Below are positions 48,807 through 61,300 of a stretch of DNA of 64,000 nt, piece by piece. Each line of letters begins with the position of its first letter. The stretch's first letter is position 1. The DNA comes from Adineta ricciae. Lineage: Eukaryota > Rotifera > Eurotatoria > Adinetida > Adinetidae. Location: positions 49,525-113,524 of the forward strand of contig CAJNOJ010000311.1 of assembly GCA_905250025.1 (NCBI GenBank), in the 5' to 3' direction. The notes under the pieces were generated by a model. That model was not told the DNA's origin. It did no database searches and worked only from the letters and a program-made list of their open reading frames with translations. Both the position numbers and the translations under genes were made by a program.

Positions 48807-49629
48807 TCCAGCAATTAACAAAAGCCTGGTAGAATATGCTGAAAGGAAATTTAGGCAGCTTGTTTCAGGGTTATCAAAATTTGAACAACAAATAGGATTA
48901 TCTATGATTCATGACTGGTATAGAAATGAACGCAAGCAACAAGTGATAGAAAAGTGGAAACAACCAAAGACGAACACCGATGTCAAAGCAGCTAAGTTGA
49001 CGATACTTCATTACAATATTCGACACTTTTATTCAAACCAGTGCGATTTGCTTGACATGATCACCCATCGCATCCCGATGATAATTTCTTTAAATGAATT
49101 CGGATCTCCAATACCCGAAAAAACGATAAAACAACTACTTTTCTCGTATAACATTGTTATGAAAGCAGGTACCAACTCTCACGGTGGAGTTGTGCTAGCA
49201 ATTAACAAGAAATTGAACGAAATCCCAATCAACAGCCCGGAATCGAACATCGTAGCAGCAGAAATAACAATAAACGACGAAACGTTTATCATTGCGTCGA
49301 TTTACTCACCACGAAATGAGAAACTATCATTATAAACAATGGCATCATTTCATCTGAAATCGACAAACGTAATAATTGTAGGCGATCTAAACGCAAAACA
49401 CCCGGGCTGGGGTTGCATTCAAACGAATAAAAAAGGCCGGGTTCTAGCGGAGTGGCTAGCCAAGACGGAAATATACGAAATTCAAAACCAAGGTATGAAG
49501 ACCTCTCTCCGATCTGACACCACCATCGATCTAATTATGACAACACCGAAAATAGCACTGGTGAATTGTAGAACTTTGCCGTACACAAGTAGTGATCACA
49601 AGGGGGAAACGGCGGACTTTAAGTGGTAA
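48760..49629 (+). pseudogene. LINE ORF2, apurinic endonuclease-like domain
   Basis: The exonuclease-endonuclease-phosphatase fold is recognisable: LTILHYNIRHF, ISLNE (catalytic Glu region), GGVVLAI, GDLNAKHPGWG (catalytic Asp/Asn) and SSDHKG (catalytic Asp-His). An in-frame TAA at 49333-49335 splits the domain. The frame ends where foreign sequence begins at about 49620. Confidence 0.85.
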
Positions 49630-50176
49630 AGTACAAAAGTAGTTTCAAGTATGTTCAAGTTGCTCAAAGTGCCGAAAATCGATTCAAAGTAACTCTGAAT
49701 TACAGCAAAGTACTTGTAAATTACATCGAAATCTTTGAAATTACGTTGAGTTACTTGAGATGACGTCAACGTGCGAGACTGCTAACTGAAATCGAATAAT
49801 GATTGCCAAGGATAAAGTAATGTTGTAAATATCCGAATGAAAACTTTATCGCATAGCAAAGAAAGTAAGAGCATTAATCGAGAGAAAAATAGATGTGAGC
49901 AACTTATTGTCTATTATGTGTTGTTTGCTGCTGCACACGAGATAAACGATCACTAGATAGCTTGAATGAGTTGTTCGGCAGTAGCCAGCAGGCAAATTGC
50001 TTATGGAGATACTTGCTTTTCCCGTTATAATATTCAGTTTGGAAAACGACTGTTAGACAGCAGGGTTACAATTATCAGTTATTCGGATTCCATCAAAATC
50101 TGATTTGATTGAGTTTAATACGGTTTCACTATCATCATCGTCGTCACTACCCATCTCAGTTGGAAAACTAAATTGT

Positions 50177-50487
50177 CATGGTTCCCGATTGTTTTTTAAA
50201 GTGGGGGGGCTAAAATTTTCCAGCAACAGGGGAAAAAGTGAAGTGTAAAAACAAGGGATGACATTACAAGAAGTTTTTGCCAGAAAACCAAGTTAAAGAC
50301 CAAAAAAAAAAAAAAACCTGTACCCCCCTCCAAGTTGCGACCCGGTCTACAGAAAACCGGTTTCTTTCTGGCAAGATTCTTAAAAAATTCTCGCAGAAAC
50401 TTTCTGTCGAAATGGCAGAAAGTCGACCGCATTTTCGAATTTTGGGGGGGGCTGGCCCCCCCAGCCCCCCCCTGATCGGGAGCCCTG
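50177..50487. mobile_element. hAT-type MITE, 311 bp
   Basis: Flanked by identical 8-bp duplications TAAATTGT (50169-50176 and 50488-50495). Ends: CATGGTTCCCGATT on the left and CAGGGCTCCCGAT (complement) on the right. It contains runs of G and C (GGGGGGGCTGGCCCCCCC near 50443-50460) and a poly-A run, giving strong local GC contrast. The 8-bp TSD and CAGGG-like end indicate hAT. Confidence 0.88.
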
Positions 50488-51189
50488 TAAATTGTGTTTC
50501 ACCAGCGACTTGGTCTGGTGCGTAATTGGTTTCATCGTCATCCTCTTCGTCTAAGTCGAACTCTTCAATAAAATCATGCTCCAATAATGAGGAATAATCA
50601 ATCATTCTTGAATTTTTCTTCAGTACATCGGAAACATGCTTACTTAAACTATTTATACCATGTAACCCTGACTTTTCTAATATCTCCAATATCTGCGAAT
50701 GCTCAACAAGATCTATCGCTTCGTCGTATGCGATCGATATTATTTGCACAATATCCAACGTATCAATGGCATCTAACGAAGACAGCGATGTGGCCAATGA
50801 TTGTGCATGTTCGCGCTTGTAATGAGTAGGGAACGATAATTCTTTCTGCAATGAATTGTTTTTTATCTGATTCAATATCGATAGTTTTTTTGAACGACGA
50901 ATGAAATCTTTCACCGTAAAATTGATTGTTGAAGAGAACGTGCCACTTAAGGATCTTGCATCTCTAAAAATTGCTTCACATGGTTGTGAACTGAATAGAT
51001 GTATATTGATCAGCGCTTGTTTGGGCAATTGTTTCTCTTGCACTAACAGAATCAGATACGGCAGATTATGAGCATTGAGCTCAACAGACATGCATGCTGG
51101 TCTCGTGATGAAACATTTGCTAGCTTCACTGGTTCTGTCATAACTAGTTGTAACAGTTGATGATACTTTATTAGATGATGCTTTTTGTA

Positions 51190-51501
51190 CCCAGGTTGAC
51201 CAATCCCGTACTCGGATTCGATCGGATACAATATAGGATTTTATCGGATCCTACAGGAATTCGACGGATCCGATGAAATCCGGATGACGGAATCGCATTG
51301 GATTCCGATGGTCTCGGATCCGAAACATGAATTTTCCGGATTTTCTAAGGGTCACCATAGGATATAGCTAGAAAGATCGCTCATAAAATTTGCAATAACC
51401 GACTGAATTTTTCTAGTCGGATTCCGATGCGATTCCATTTCCAGGAATCCGATCGGATTTTGTTGGCTGGTCGGATCCAGCATTTGATTTGTTGACCTGG
51501 G
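51190..51501. mobile_element. MITE with CCCAGGT...ACCTGGG ends (copy 2)
   Basis: 312 bp. Left end CCCAGGTTGACCAATC and the complement of the right end CCCAGGTCAACAAATC match at 13 of 16 positions. The interior is made of GGATCCG/CGGATT words in both orientations, as in copy 1 (6328-6569, where the word is TTCCGG). No clear TSD. It interrupts the transposase-like gene. Confidence 0.7.
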
Positions 51502-51652
51502 ATGTCTAAACAAAGTTGCGGACCCAGTACCTACAACCAACCAATTAAGACCGATATCATTGTTGCCCGTGTTGAGCAAAGTATATGAAAAGCTATTTTT
51601 ATTAAGATTCGACAAACGGCTCAGCGAGAATAACGTTCTACTTACATAGCAA

Positions 51653-52576
51653 TCAGAATCTACACGTCATCAATCAACCTTAACAAGGGTCAATCATCTG
51701 GTGGAACAACTATCTCAATCGCTGACATACAACTCGTTTGTGGTGGTAGTGTACGTAGACTTCCTACAGGCATTCGATATGCTATGGTATCCCGGACTAA
51801 TATGGAAATTAAACAGGTTACAATGCCTGTCCGCGTACTTACTCTGGATTATTAACTACTTCAAGGACAGGACACTTACTATTGACTATCATGAATATCG
51901 TTCAAGGCCGATCAACGTCTGCCGTGGAGCTCTACAAGGGTCGTGTTTCGGCCCAAAAGCATTCATTGTCAATCATTATGATTTACCTATGAACTATGAA
52001 AACCCAAGTGCAGTGCATTTGTACGTCGATGATCTCACGATAGTGTACATCCCACCAATCTCACAAAAATACGCAATCCAAAAGCATACGATACAAAGTA
52101 TCATCAACAAGGACTTGGAAAAACTACGAATCTATACGGAAGATAACCTACAACCAGTGAACGTGAAGAAAACGGAGTACGTAATATATCACACATCGGT
52201 ACAACGTCCGAAACTAGAAATCATGTACTCAGGTCAGGCCATTCATAGACAAAAATCGTATAAATATTTAGGTTTTTACCTCGGCGCCAATCTGTCGCTC
52301 AGATCGATGCTACACGCACAATTTATAAAACTCAGAAAGTCATACAAAATTATGAAGTACATTCATGGAGCCTTCCCAATCTTCTTCAAGTTGAAAGAAA
52401 AGTTCTTTCAGACGTACGCACAGCCACACATGTACTCGATGCCACCATTTACTGCTTATAGTCTTCAACCAATCAAGAACATATTGACCCTTTCGATCCC
52501 GAGAATTTCTTGCGTTCCGTATGAACACGAAAAATATATAAAATCTCTCTCTCTTGCGTTGAATCAGCTGTATTAG
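51653..52576 (+). pseudogene. LINE ORF2, reverse transcriptase fragment
   Basis: Reads QSTLTRVNHLVEQL, then VVVVYVDFLQAFDMLW (RT motif A, catalytic Asp), GALQGSCFGP (motif B, degenerate from PQGSxLGP), LYVDDLTIVY (motif C, YVDD) and YKYLGFYL (motif D/E region). The palm is complete, but fingers and the connection to the endonuclease are missing, so it is inactive. The region to 53260 is decayed 3' sequence. Confidence 0.88.
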
Positions 52577-53269
52577 AATCTAATGCGATTATCGAGATAT
52601 AAGAAACATGAAGAAACACATGAAAATTTCGTCCAACACATGATATTCGTCTTCTAAGTAGACGACAGAACGAAAAAATATCTTTCGTGTTCTCTATGGC
52701 ATCTACGAGATGCCATGCGGGATCGAAAGGGTTAACGCATTCTATAGAAGACGCAGTAGAATGATCTACAACACTTTCAGAGCCAAATCCAAACATCTAC
52801 ATACGTCAATGGAGATCCCAACTCTGGATCCGAGATTTCGAAGAAGTCTCCTCGGAAGACTGGATAGTATACAACGATACGAGCCCGACAGGGTGAATTG
52901 TATCCTACCACACAGCAGCAGTCATCAAACTGCTTCCAGCTGGTCAACCGCCCAAGAGGATTAGAGCCCTCAGATCGGACCATGCCACTGCGTTCTTCGA
53001 TAAATTATGCGAATTTGCATGGAAATAATCTAGGATCACGCAACAACGAAGTGCCAACTGCCTACACCTCCATACTCGAATTTCACATCATCATTTCCCA
53101 ACAGCAATTGGCCCGCCGTTAGTAGCTTACTTCCTTCTCGATTGTTCTAGTCATTATTGGCCTCGGCTTCTAGCTTAGTAGTGTCATTGTATAGAGGAAT
53201 CGGCTGTCAGCACCTCAGGGATGAATCGGCCGTAATAAATTCCGGCATTATAAAAAAAAACTCGTCAAA

Positions 53270-53722
53270 CTAAGACGAACAACTCAATTCGCATACTAGT
53301 CGTTCAATTGAAATCAACTATTCATAAGCTCCAATATCCAATCCAGTTAGCAGGGGCATCTATCGAAACTCATTTCTCTGCACCGCACATACAAACCAAA
53401 CCAAACGAAATACATAGATAAACCATGGACTGAAATCAGTTGAAGTGTTCTGGTAAGATTCAATCAGTCTTATCGCATATCTCTTGTAGATATATGTAAT
53501 GATATTTCACCTCAGACAGAATATCAACCTGTTCCGTATCTAAAGACGATCTAAATAGAGGTGTATTACTTAACAATCATTCCGAAAAAAGAAGAAAAGC
53601 TGTTTCAATGCATGATCTCCGTTCGCCGATGAACATTCAAATTCTCTTCTTCTTCTTTGACAACAATTCAGCACAAATCATTTTCTCATTCTCACTTTTC
53701 TAGACTAACTTTAGTTTGCACG
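53270..53722 (+). other. Upstream region of PPR unit 3
   Basis: Homologous to 43571-44095 and equivalents, and presumably the promoter. Directly follows the LINE's right TSD (53261-53269). Confidence 0.5.
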
Positions 53723-56700
53723 ATGTTTTGCGGGAAATCCTCACTGACAATTCGGTGTGTCTTTCTACCCTTGAATGAAATATCAACCGTCGTTACTGCT
53801 CGTCATTTCTCAACTACGTTAAATGCACGAATGAAGAAACTCATTGATTCCAAACGATATCGACAAGCTCTCGACATTTTTGATAAGCAGTCACACGCTG
53901 CTGATGATTTCGCTCTGAACATGGCACTCAAAGCGTGCAGTAATTTGCCAGACTATCGACGTGGACTTGAAATCGTTCGACAACTCTCACCCAAGTCTCT
54001 CAACAATCCCTTCATTCAAACGTCACTTGTTCATTTCTACAGTGAGTGAAAACAAACGAAAGGATGTGAAGGAGAGACGTGCTGACTCGTGGCAAAGATC
54101 AGAATGAAACAGTTTTCTCATCTCTTGTGAGTGTTTCATGATCCATTTCCAATACTTTTCGAAGATAACATTCTCAAAGGTTATCGTTTGTGTGACACTC
54201 TCATACGGCCGAAAGACAATGAAAATAAGAAGTTGTTTCTATTCGTAGTGAAATCCGGTGACTTGAAGAGTGCAATCGGTTTGTTCAACTCAATCCCGGT
54301 GAAGATGAATCCACTTTATACAACGTTGTTCAAAGGTAGATATTCCTATTACTTCGTTCACCATCAAGAAATAAATGTATTGTGATAAGTAGGACTGATA
54401 TCGATGAAAAAGTCGAAAGAAGTGTTGAACTTGTATGAACAGAACAAAATGAAGTTAGACGAAGGTGCTTTTGTGATGGTATCAAAGGCATGTTCTGAAA
54501 TATGTGATGATCGAGCGAAGAGGATTGGAAAACAACTGATGGACGATTTACCTGAAGACTTGAAAGGTTCTGAAAAAGTGATGAACTCGACGATCTTCAT
54601 GTTGATGAAATTCGGAAACGTCGATGAGGCTGAGAAACTCTTTCGCCAGATGAAACACAAAACTATCTACACTTATGGTGCTATGATGAAAGGTGAGTGA
54701 AACTTTTCGATTCATGAAAAATATCCATTCGATTCAACTTGATCAAATTTGTTAAGGTTATAACGATAATAAAAAGTTTGAGAAAACATTGGATCTGTTT
54801 GAGACATTACCATTCGTTGCGAACGAAGCGATCTACACAATGGTTTTAAGCTCTTGCTCTCAGGTTAGAGATGATCGTGCGAGAAGAATTGGAAAACAGT
54901 TAATCGATAATTTACCTGAAGATTTGAAAGGTTCTGAAAATGTGATGAACTTGACGATTTTTATGTTAATGAAATTTGGAAACGTCGTTGAAGCTGAGCA
55001 ACTCTTTCGTCAGATGAAACACAAATCAATTTACACTTATGGTGCCTTGATGAAAGGTGCGTAAAACTTTTCGATTGATAAACAACACCCATTCGATTCA
55101 ACTTGATCAAATTTGTTAAGGTTATAACGATAATGAAATGTTTGAAAAAGTGTTGGATTTGCATGTTAATATGCCCATGGCTGTGGATGAAGTTATGTAT
55201 ACAATTCTGTTCAGCGCATGCACACGTCTATTCAATGATCGAGCATTACAAACAGGAAAAGAACTTCTGCGCAAGATGAACAAGTCCTATTATAACAATA
55301 ATATCGTCATCACATCAGCTATTCACATGTTGATGAAATTCGATCTGGTGAATGATGCTGAACGATTGTTTCGTCAAGTGAAAACAAAAAGTGCTCTTAC
55401 TTATCATGGAATGATAAATGGATACAGTCGACTAGACGAGTTGGACAAGTGTTTTCAGCTGTTTGATCAAATGAAAAGTGATCAAATTCTTCCAAATGAA
55501 GTTGTATTTCTTTCAATGATCGGTGTTTGTGCAAAAATTGGCATACGCTCAGTATCTCAGTCAATTGTTGATCAAATACCTGCCGATCTAAAAGCTAGTC
55601 AAAATATTCAAAATGCATTGATTTCCATGTGGGTGAGTGCGGTCAGTCCAGTGGAGAACATCTTTGTAGTGACAATGTTTGTTTTGATTTCGTTTAGGGC
55701 AAAAATAGCTCGATAGGAAAAAGTAAAGAAATATTCGAATCATTGAGTGATCCAGATGTGGTGGCATATAATTCAATGAGTGAGTATAGATTTTGTTTTC
55801 TTGAGGCAAGCGTCAATATTTTTGAAAACGATGCTATTTTATGTTTTTGTAGTAAATTCATATGGACTGAACGGGATGGGTGTTGAGGCTGTGGAACTGT
55901 ATAGAAGAATTCCTGTTGACATGCGTGATGAAGTATCCCGTATATGTGCGTTGAATGCGTGTTCGCATGCCGGTTTGTTAAATGAATGTCGTCATATATT
56001 CGATCAGATACCTCACAAAACAATAAAGATTGTCACCACAATGGTTCGTTTCTTGGTCTGTCTTCATCTCAATGAGAGCATATATGTTGATGTATTAGGT
56101 TGATTGTTTGAGTCGGTTGGCAATGTTTGATGAAGCAGAATCAGTCATCGAAGATTATGAAAAGACAAATCCACCTTCGTCTGCTATGCACAGTGAGCAT
56201 TACGAATGTAGAGAGAACTCTGGATCAATCTCTTCATTCACATTTCATTTCAGTGGCATTATTGTCTGGAGCCCGCAATGTCCGCGACTCCAATCTGTCT
56301 AATCGAATCTACAAGAAAATGCAACAATTGTTTCCTGATGAGAAAGACACACTCATAGCCGGTTCCGTTCTCTTGTCAAATATTTATTCGTCCATAGGTG
56401 ATCATCATCGTGCAGGAGATATCCGTACCAATAGAATCAAACAGTTTGGATATAATGTGAAAGTTGCCTTATCTTGGACTTCGGTGAACAATCAACTGGT
56501 GGTAGGATTTGTTTGAAAACGTTACGGAGCTGAGAGGTGAAGTTGATTTTCGTTGCGTTATTCTTCTTTTTAGCGATTCAAAGCTCATGATCATTCTCAT
56601 CCTCAATCAGAGGAGATCTATGAAGAACTGCAACGTTTATCGTGTGAGCTCCGTGAACATGGTCACACGTTCGACAGCAGTTGGATCACTCGTCCAGTGA

Positions 56701-56997
56701 AAGAGGATGAAACAGTGGAAAGTGTGTTGTGTGGTCATAGTGAAAAGTTGGCGATCGCATTCAACTTCATTCAACAACCACCTCCTTCCATCATACAAAT
56801 CAGTAAAAATCTTCGTATTTGTGGTGATTGTCGTAAGTGAACGATATTGGCACAGAAATTCAGTCATAGTTGTGCTTTTCTTAGATGCTGCTACGAAACT
56901 CATAACGAAACTGCGTCGATGTGAAATCATCATCCGAGATGCAAATCGAATTCATCATTTTTCCAATGGAGAGTGTTCATGTCAAGATCATTTCTGA
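53723..56997 (+). CDS. PPR-DYW protein, copy 3 (834 aa, intact)
   Basis: Exons 53723-54041, 54249-54335, 54393-54692, 54757-55056, 55121-55632, 55698-55779, 55853-56043, 56099-56192, 56254-56501, 56574-56832 and 56885-56997; all phases fit. The N-terminus (about 1-40) is Arg/Ser/Thr-rich, like a mitochondrial presequence. Residues of about 35-620 hold pentatricopeptide repeats ([50 protein letters not shown]) that bind RNA base by base. An E-type region follows ([24 protein letters not shown]). The DYW domain at 712-834 has HSE (766-768), CGDCH (794-798) and ends CSCQDHF. In plants such proteins perform C-to-U editing in organelles. Reading the domain as plant-derived in rotifers is established for the family; activity here is inferred. 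Confidence 0.9.
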
Positions 56998-58361
56998 ATC
57001 GCCGTTTCTTCTCTCAGTCAGATGTTGCTTGTTTTAAGAAAATATAATTTTCCAACCATACACACCGTTTGATGTTAACATGGCGTTCCATGGCTTCTTT
57101 CATCCGCAATTGTGTCATCTATTCTTCGCGCGCCTGCCAATAGACAGAGCAAACCTTTGCTGGAATCAATGCAATTTTCAATGAAACTGTGAAGGGTAAA
57201 CTAAGCGCATACGAATCACAAGATTATTTCATTGAATTCGGATTGACTGGAGATGATCAGTGGACTTTCATGATTGTTTTAAGATCCTTATCCAGTCTTC
57301 TACCGAAGTGGCAGGTGATAAGGTTCATTCGATGAAAGTGTGGGTGATCAAACTGAATCCATTCATGGAAACAATTGATGGACCTCTCTTCAGTTGGCAA
57401 CACACGAATCGTCTAATACAAGGTGAATGTTATGAGAACGAAGGAAGAACACTATTTCGTGTAACAGTAGAGGCCATGTCAGACTCATGGACTATATTAC
57501 ACGAACTCCATTCGACAGTGGATAAAAACAGTGATGTGTGTGAATAAGAAACTCTTTTTCTATTCATAGTGAATTATCTCCAGTTCTGAATAAAGAGGTG
57601 GTCAGAAGAATTGCTGGAAGAAGAACGTAAACCGAGATAGATTGGAGACTCACACGTCTCTGAAAATGTGATTGAGAGTTGTGAATTGTTATTCACCATA
57701 TAGGAGAAAGTGTAATTCAGGATATATTTCATTACAGCGATAAGGGTAGGATAGAAAAATTGCAAGCATATCATTGATTCGAAAGAAGTTAAGAGAAGAG
57801 CTCTGTTGAACACGAAACATATTCCAATCTAAAATTGCAAACAGAAATAACCTTGAGAATGATATCGGGTTGCAGCGTGTGATGCTAGATTGTGTGATTA
57901 ATCATTGTACAGATCTCGTCAAACCAAGATGAACAATTCAATTTGTATACTAGACGTTCAATTCAAATCAACTATTTATGAGCTCCAATACACTTAGCAG
58001 CGGCATCTTCCGAAACTCATTTCTCTGCACCGCACATACAAACCAAACGAAATACATAGATAAACCATGGACTGAAATCAGTTGAATTGTTCCCGTAAGA
58101 TTCAATCAGTCTTATCGCATATCTCTTGTAGGCATATGTAATGGTGTTTCACTTCAGACAGAATATCAAACTGTTCCGTATCTAAAACCGATCTAAATAG
58201 AGGTGTATTACATTACAATCAATTCGGAAAAAGAAGAAAAGCTGTTCGAATTCATGATCCCCGTTCACTGATGAACATTCAAATTCTCTTCTTCTTTAAC
58301 AACAATTCAGCACAAATCATTTTCTCATTCTCACTTTTCTAGATTAAATTCAGCTTGCACG
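56998..58361 (+). other. Spacer between PPR units 3 and 4
   Basis: Shorter than after copies 1 and 2: a stretch matching 40000-40190 is missing. It contains the decayed ORF at 57140-57590, the empty sites of the hAT-like element (57852-57859) and the LINE (57915-57923), and the promoter-proximal block of unit 4. Confidence 0.6.
57140..57590 (+). pseudogene. Conserved degraded ORF downstream of PPR copy 3
   Basis: The best-preserved copy. It has a 95-codon frame at 57260-57547 ending TVDKNSDVCE, with the SWQHTN and GECYEN segments shared with 40300-40738 and 47310-47760. Function unknown. Confidence 0.4.
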
Positions 58362-61300
58362 ATGTTTTGTAGTAAATGCTCACTGACAGTTCGTTGCGTC
58401 TTTCTACCCTTGAATGAAATATCAACCTTCATCACTACTCGTTATTCCTCAACTACGTTAAATGCACGGATGAAGAAACTCATTGATTCCAAACAATTTC
58501 GACATGCTCTCGACATTTTTGATAAGCAATCACACGCTGCTGACGATTTCGCTTTGAACATGGCACTCAAAGCGTGTAGTAATTTGCCAGACTATCGACG
58601 CGGACTTGAAATCGTTCGACAGCTCTCACCCAAATCTCTCAACAATCCCTTCATTCAAACGTCACTTATTCATTTCTACAGTGAGTGAAAACAAACGACA
58701 GGATGCGAAAAAGAGACGTGCTGACTCGTGGCAAAGATCAGAATGAAACAGTTTTCTCATCTCTTGTGAGTGTTTCATGATCCATTTCCCATACTTTTCG
58801 AAGAGAACATTCTCAAAGGTTATCGTTTGTGTGACACTCTCATACGGCCGAAAGACAATGAAAATAAGAAGTAGTTTCTATTTGAAGTGAAATCCGGTGA
58901 CTTGAAGAGTGCAATCGGTTTGTTCAACTCAATTCAGGTGAAGATGAATCCACTTTATAAAACGTTGTTCAAAGGTAGATTTTTATTTAACTGATTGAAA
59001 AATAAACCCGTTCTGATGTTTAGGGCTGATATCGATGAAAAAGTCGAAAGAAGTGTTGAACTTGTATGAACAGAACAAAATGAAGTTAGACGAAGGTGTT
59101 TTTGTAATGGTGTCAAAGGCGTGTTCTGAAACATGTGATGATCGAGCGATGAGGATTGGAAAACAACTGATAGACGATTTACCTGAAGATTTGAAAGGTT
59201 CTGAAAAAGTGATGAACTCCACGATCCTTATGCTGATGAAGTTCGGAAACGTCGATGAGGCTGAGAAACTCTTTCGCCAGATGAAACACAAAACTATCTA
59301 CACTTATGGTGCTATGATGAAAGGTGAGTGAAACTTTTCGATTCATGAAAAATATCCATTCGATTCAACTTGATCAAATTTGTTAAGGTTATAACGATAA
59401 TAAAATGTTTGAGAAAACATTGGATCTGTTTGAGACATTACCATTCGTTGCGAACGAAGCGATCTACACAATGATTTTAAGCTCTTGCTCTCAGGTTAGA
59501 GATGATCGTGCGAGAAGAATTGGAAAGCAGTTAATCTATAATTTACCTGAAGATTTGAAAGATTCTGAAAACGTTATGAATTCGACGATCTTCATGTTGA
59601 TGAATTTTGGAAACGTCGTCGAAGCTGAGCAACTCTTTCGTCAGATGAAACACAAAACTATCTACACTTATGGTGCTATGATGAAAGGTGAGTCATCTGC
59701 TTCACTTAACCAGAAATATTCGATTGAATTTGCTAAGGTTACAATCATAACCAGATGTTTGAAAAAGCACTGGATTTATTTCATCAAATGGATCTGGCTC
59801 CTAATGAAAACATACTAACCATTATCTTTAACACATGTACACGTCTATCCAATGATCGAGCATTACTAATAGGAAAAGAACTTCTCCGCAAGATGAATAA
59901 GTCCTATTATAACAATAATATCGTCATCACATCAGCTATTCACATGTTGATGATATTTGATCTGGTGAATGATGCTGAACGTTTGTTTCGTCAAGTCAAA
60001 ACAAAAAGTGCTCTCACTTATCATGCAATGATCAATGGATACAGTCAACTAGACGAGTTGGACAAGTGTTTTCAGCTGTTTGATCAAATGAAAAGTGATC
60101 GAATTGTTCCAAATGAAGTTGTATTTCTTTCAATGATTGGGGTTTGTGGAAAAATTGGCATACGGTCAATATGTCAGCCAATCGTTGATCAAATACCTTC
60201 TCATCTGAAAGCTAGTAAAAATATTTACACTATTTTGATTTCGATGTGGGTAAGTGTTGTTGATCCAGTAGAAAACGTCGTTGTTAGTGACAACTGATGA
60301 AAGAATGTTTGTTTTGATTTTGTTTAGGGTAAAAGTAGTTCGATAGAAAAAAGTAATGAAATATTTGAATCGGTGAGTGATCCAGATGTTGTCGCGTATA
60401 GCTCAATGAGTAAGCATAGATTTAGTTTTCATGAGGAAACCATCAATATTTTTCAAAACTTTTCTCCATTTGATTTTTGCAGTAAATGCATATGGTTTGA
60501 ACGGCATGGGTGTTGAGGCTGTGGAATTGTATAGAAGAATTCCTCTTGGGATGCGCGACGAAGTGTCTCATGTGTGTACGCTGAATGCCTGTTCTCATGC
60601 CGGTTTGTTGAACGAATGTCGTCGCATATTCGATCAGGTATCTCACAAAACATCAAAGATTGTCACCACAATGGTTTGTTTTTTTGTTTGACCTCGTCTC
60701 AATAAGAACTTCTGTGTTGATGTGTTAGGTTGATTGTTTGAGCCGTTTGGCGATGTTTGATGAAGCAGAATCAATCATCGAAGACTATGAAAAGACAAAT
60801 CCGCCTTCGTGCGCTATGTACAGTACGCATTTCCAATGTAACAGAGATGCGATACCAATTTCTTCCTTCACACTTGACTTTAGCGGCACTACTATCTGGA
60901 GCACGCAATGTTCGCGATTCGAATCTGTCTAATCGAATCTACAAGAAGATGCAACAATTGTTCCCTGACGAGAAAAACACACTCATAGCTGGTTCTGTTC
61001 TCTTGTCAAATATTTATTCGTCCATTGGTGATCATCATCGTGCAGGAGATATCCGAACCAATAGAATCAAACAGTTTGGATATAATGTGAAAGTTGGCTT
61101 ATCTTGGACTTCGGTGAACAATCAACTGGTGGTAGGATTTGTTTGAAAACGTTACGGAGCTGAGAGGTGAAGTTGATTTTCGTTGCGTTATTCTTCTTTT
61201 TAGCGATTCAAAGCTCATGATCATTCTCATCCTCAATCAAAGGAGATCTATGAAGAACTGCAACGTTTATCGTGTGAGCTCCGTGAACATGGTCATACAT

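Larger units (their letters stand above)
50053..51660 (-). pseudogene. Transposase-like gene, C-terminal part, interrupted by two MITEs
   Basis: Family not firmly recognised. The minus frame is open from the LINE border (about 51655) through DCYVSRTLFSL to 51502, then resumes after a MITE at 51189 and runs through SSQPCEAIFRDARSLSGTF to 50496. After a second MITE it continues SFPTEMGSDDDDDSE to a TAA at 50055-50053. Across the second MITE, removing one target-site copy restores the frame exactly. The CExxFRxxRS block and acidic tail resemble the last part of DDE/RNase-H-type transposases, an inference. It occupies the gap in the LINE, so it likely belongs to a DNA transposon inserted there. 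Confidence 0.5.
48093..53260 (+). mobile_element. Non-LTR retrotransposon (Jockey/CR1-like LINE), 5'-truncated, with nested insertions
   Basis: Inserted in the spacer between PPR units 2 and 3, flanked by a 9-bp target-site duplication and ending in A9 (53252-53260). From the left: an ORF1 zinc-knuckle relic, an APE-type endonuclease, foreign DNA of about 2 kb (49620-51650) in place of the middle of ORF2, then a reverse transcriptase and the 3' part. All ORFs carry stops. The 5' end lies inside ORF1, typical of incomplete reverse transcription. Confidence 0.88.

Noticed and set aside
52710-53122. ORFs in the 3' part of the LINE
   Set aside because: Short, overlapping and on both strands; the region is decayed LINE 3' sequence ending in the A-tail.
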